DNA of 64,000 bases from JAKAWQ01 sp963745975 (GTDB lineage: Bacteria > Pseudomonadota > Alphaproteobacteria > Acetobacterales > Acetobacteraceae): the NCBI GenBank assembly GCA_963745975.1, contig CAVUZJ010000005.1, forward strand, positions 682,001 through 746,000, in the 5' to 3' direction. The position numbers and the translations under genes were made by a program. The notes under the pieces are model-generated. The model saw only the letters and a program-made list of their open reading frames with translations. It was not told where the DNA came from and did not search any database. The stretch's first letter is position 1. Every line of letters starts with the position of its first letter. This document shows, piece after piece, positions 61,639 to 64,000 of the stretch.

Positions 61639-62505
61639 TCAGCCCGTGCGCGCGCGGCGCGTTGCCCTGAGCTCGTCGCGGTGGCGCCATTCCAGCGCGG
61701 CCTTCAGCACGAGCGTCACGATGGCGATCGCCGCGAGCAGCGAGGCGGCGGCGAAGGCCGCCTGCATCTCGTAGCCGCTGTAGAGCGCCTGCACCTCGAG
61801 CGGCAGCGTGTTGGTCTGTCCCGGCACCTCGCCCGAGACGACGGACACCGCGCCGAACTCGCCAATCGCGCGCGCATTGCAGAGCAGCACGCCGTAGAGC
61901 AGGCCCCAGCGGAGCTTGGGCAGGCTCACCTTGAGGAAGGTTTGCCGGAACGAGGCGCCGAGGGTGACCGCGGCCTCCTCTTCCTCGTTGCCCTGCGCTT
62001 CCGCGAGCGGAATGAGCTCGCGCGCGACGAAGGGGAAGGTCACGAAGATCGTCGCCAGCACCATCCCCGGGACGGCGAAGATGATGCGGATGCCGTGCGC
62101 CTCGAGGAAGGCGCCGAGAAGCCCGGAGCGGCCGAAGAGCAGCACCAGGAGCAGCCCCGCGACCACCGGAGAGACCGAGAACGGCAGCTCGATGAGCGTG
62201 ATGATCAAGGCCCGCCCGCGGAAGCGGAAGCGCGCGAGGCACCAGGACGCGGCCACCCCGAAGATCGTGTTGAGCGGCACGGCGACGAGGGCGATGAGGA
62301 TCGTGAGCCCGACGGCGGCGCGCACGTCGGGGTCGGTGAGCGCGGCGCCATAGGCGCGGAGGCCGAGCGAGAACGCTTCGGCGAAGATCACCCCGAGCGG
62401 CAGCACCAGGAAGAGTGCGACGAACCCGAGTGCGGTGCCGATCAGGAGCGGGCGCGCCGGCCCGCGCAGCGAAGCGAAGGCGGCGGCTGCGATTTCAGCC
62501 GCCAT
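61639..62505 (-). CDS. cysW: Sulfate ABC transporter permease CysW
   Basis: Inner-membrane permease of 288 aa with six hydrophobic segments and the EAA loop EEAAVTLGASFRQTFLKVSL. GEFGAVSVVSGEVPGQTNTL near the C-terminus is diagnostic for CysW. It overlaps the end of cysT by 11 bp. Confidence 0.93.
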   Translation of the reverse strand: MAAEIAAAAFASLRGPARPLLIGTALGFVALFLVLPLGVIFAEAFSLGLRAYGAALTDPDVRAAVGLTILIALVAVPLNTIFGVAASWCLARFRFRGRALIITLIELPFSVSPVVAGLLLVLLFGRSGLLGAFLEAHGIRIIFAVPGMVLATIFVTFPFVARELIPLAEAQGNEEEEAAVTLGASFRQTFLKVSLPKLRWGLLYGVLLCNARAIGEFGAVSVVSGEVPGQTNTLPLEVQALYSGYEMQAAFAAASLLAAIAIVTLVLKAALEWRHRDELRATRRARTG

Positions 62506-63334
62506 GCCGCCGGCGCACCCACGCCTGCAAGAGATTGACGGCGATCAGGAGCAGGAACGAGGCGGCAAGCATCAGCACGGCGATCGCGGTCGCGCCGGCG
62601 AGGTTGAACTGCTCGAGCTCGGTCACGATCAGGAGCGGCAGGATTTCCGAGACCATCGGCTTGTTGCCGGCGATGAAGATCACCGAGCCGTATTCCCCGA
62701 GCCCGCGGGCGAGCGCGAGCGCGAAGCCGGCGAGCAGGGCCGGCAGCAGCGGCGGCAGGATGACCTTGAGGAAGGTCGCCGTGTCGGAGGCGCCGAGCAT
62801 CGACGCCGCTTCCTCCTGCTCGACCTCCAGCTCCTCGATCACCGGCTCGAGCGTGCGCACGACGAAGGGAAGGCCCACGAACATCAGGGCGACGACGATG
62901 CCCGCCCGCGTATAGGCGATGGCGATGCCGAACGGCGCCAGCACCGCGCCGATCGGCCCCTGCGGCGCGTAGAGGGCCGCAAGCGCGATGCCGGCAACCG
63001 CGGTCGGCAGCGCGAAGGGCAGATCGATCAGCGCATCGACGAGCCGCCTTCCGGGAAACCGGTAGCGCGCCAGCACCCAGGCGATGATCAGGCCGAAGCA
63101 GGCGTCGATCGCGCTCGCCACAAGCGCCGAGGAGACGCTCACGGAAAGATCGGCGAGCACGCGCGGGCGGAGCACCAGCGCCCAGAAGCCGCTCCAGCCC
63201 AATCCCGCGGCACTCGCCACCATCACCGCGAGCGGTGCGATCACCAGCGCGCCGAGCCAGAGCAGCGTCAGCGAAAGGCTCGGCGCGAAGCCCGGCAGCG
63301 TGGAGGGCTCGCGCCAGGCGAGGCGCCGGCTCAT
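62495..63334 (-). CDS. cysT: Sulfate ABC transporter permease CysT (CysU)
   Basis: Permease of 279 aa pairing with CysW. The EAA loop is EEAASMLGASDTATFLKVIL, and RGLGEYGSVIFIAGNKPMVS is typical of CysT. Its ATG overlaps the binding-protein stop (ATGA), so the operon is tightly coupled. Confidence 0.93.
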   Translation of the reverse strand: MSRRLAWREPSTLPGFAPSLSLTLLWLGALVIAPLAVMVASAAGLGWSGFWALVLRPRVLADLSVSVSSALVASAIDACFGLIIAWVLARYRFPGRRLVDALIDLPFALPTAVAGIALAALYAPQGPIGAVLAPFGIAIAYTRAGIVVALMFVGLPFVVRTLEPVIEELEVEQEEAASMLGASDTATFLKVILPPLLPALLAGFALALARGLGEYGSVIFIAGNKPMVSEILPLLIVTELEQFNLAGATAIAVLMLAASFLLLIAVNLLQAWVRRRHGG

Positions 63335-64000
63335 GGGTTCCTGGCGTAGACCTGGTCGAAAATCGCGCCATCGGCGAAGAATTTCTTCTGCGCCGCATCC
63401 CAGCCGCCGAACGCCTGGTCCACGCTCACCATCGGCACCGGCTTGAAGCGCGCCGCGTATTTGCGCGCGACCGCGGCAAGCTGCGGGCGATAGTAGTTCC
63501 GGGCGATCAGCTCCTGCGCGTCGGGGGTGTAGAGGGTGCGGAGATAGGCTTCCGCCAGCGCCCGCGTGCCGCGCCGGTCCACGACCTTGTCCACCACCGC
63601 GACCGGAGGCTCGGCCAGGATCGAAAGCGAGGGCATGACGATCTCGAAGCGCTTCTTGCCCGCTTCCGCGATGGAAAGCAGAGCCTCGCTCTCCCAGGCG
63701 ATCAGCACGTCGCCGAGGCCGCGCTGGACGAACGAAAGTGTCGCGTCGCGCGCGCTCGCACCGAGCACCGGCACATGCCCGAGCAGGGCGGTAAGGTACG
63801 CCTGCGCTTTTTCCGTATCGCCGCCGTTCGCCTTCAGCGCCCAGGCATAGGCGGCGAGGATATTGTAGCGCGCCCCGCCCGAGGTCTTCGGATTGGGAGT
63901 CACCACCGCGACGCCCGGGCGGATGAGGTCGGGCCAGTCGCGGATCCCCTTGGGGTTCCCTTGCCGCACCAGGAAGACGATCGTGCTCGTGAAGGGTGCG
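63331..64000 (-). CDS. Sulfate-binding protein, C-terminal part (start lies beyond right edge)
   Basis: About 223 codons of the periplasmic sulfate-binding protein are present. FTSTIVFLVRQGNPKGIRDW at the edge, VVTPNPKTSGGARYNILAAY and AWESEALLSI are strong Sbp/CysP signatures. The signal peptide and first quarter are missing because the window ends. It is the first gene of the sulfate uptake operon. Confidence 0.92.
   Translation of the reverse strand, partial: APFTSTIVFLVRQGNPKGIRDWPDLIRPGVAVVTPNPKTSGGARYNILAAYAWALKANGGDTEKAQAYLTALLGHVPVLGASARDATLSFVQRGLGDVLIAWESEALLSIAEAGKKRFEIVMPSLSILAEPPVAVVDKVVDRRGTRALAEAYLRTLYTPDAQELIARNYYRPQLAAVARKYAARFKPVPMVSVDQAFGGWDAAQKKFFADGAIFDQVYARNP

Overview
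The window is GC-rich chromosomal DNA from an alphaproteobacterium. Support comes from a GcrA-type cell-cycle regulator, long C-minus S14, an alphaproteobacterial DinB with an N-terminal cysteine pair, a PmtA-like methyltransferase, CoxF after CtaB, and the xseB-ispA-tlyA neighbourhood. Rhodospirillales (Acetobacteraceae-like) is my best guess from overall style, but it is inference. I see no tRNA, rRNA, CRISPR array, phage or intact transposase.

Layout. 1-3093 (minus): a Tat-exported NMT1/SsuA-type ABC importer operon ending in an acetamidase/formamidase that runs off the left edge. 3544-14302: rplK-rplA-rplJ-rplL-rpoB-rpoC. 14590-16717: rpsL-rpsG-tuf with no fusA. 16766-30981: the S10, spc and alpha ribosomal operons, including secY, adk and rpoA. 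31138-34257: an SDR, rarA and an RluA-family pseudouridine synthase. 34343-39404: form II CO-dehydrogenase-like coxS-coxL-coxM plus a DadA-like oxidoreductase. 39526-41365: gcrA, a cold-shock protein and a methyltransferase. 41468-45406: ctaC-ctaD-ctaB-coxF. 45476-50775: an accessory patch with a DUF2059 protein, an alpha/beta hydrolase, a GntR/FCD remnant, a PhyH dioxygenase, a COG4091-type dehydrogenase and a LigI-like amidohydrolase. 50918-56249: dinB and a ROK kinase, then tusA-like, HDAC-like, xseB, ispA and tlyA. 56263-60347: two small exported proteins, an Rrf2 regulator, and MFS-PstS. 60493-64000: sulfate ABC genes sbp-cysT-cysW-cysA, with sbp cut by the right edge.

The most interesting signals are not protein genes. 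A repeat of about 137 bp with several nested hairpins and inverted termini (AGAGCGGGAT / AGAGCGTGAT) occurs four times between 25.6 and 46.3 kb. Its terminal TAG supplies the stop codon of two genes, and one copy sits inside the spc operon. Five short hairpins are strung together behind rplQ. rpsL has an attenuator-like leader: a promoter, a 24-codon ORF, and a terminator-type hairpin overlapping its stop codon. Two core genes, rpoC and gcrA, each carry one extra G that breaks the frame; sequencing or assembly error is the default explanation. Three standard neighbours are missing where expected: secE-nusG before rplK, fusA between rpsG and tuf, and dxs between ispA and tlyA.

Together the genes cover the transcription/translation core, aerobic respiration (heme-copper oxidase and a molybdenum hydroxylase), and uptake of sulfate, phosphate and probably a nitrogen- or sulfur-containing small molecule. 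All calls come from reading the sequence; no database search was run.
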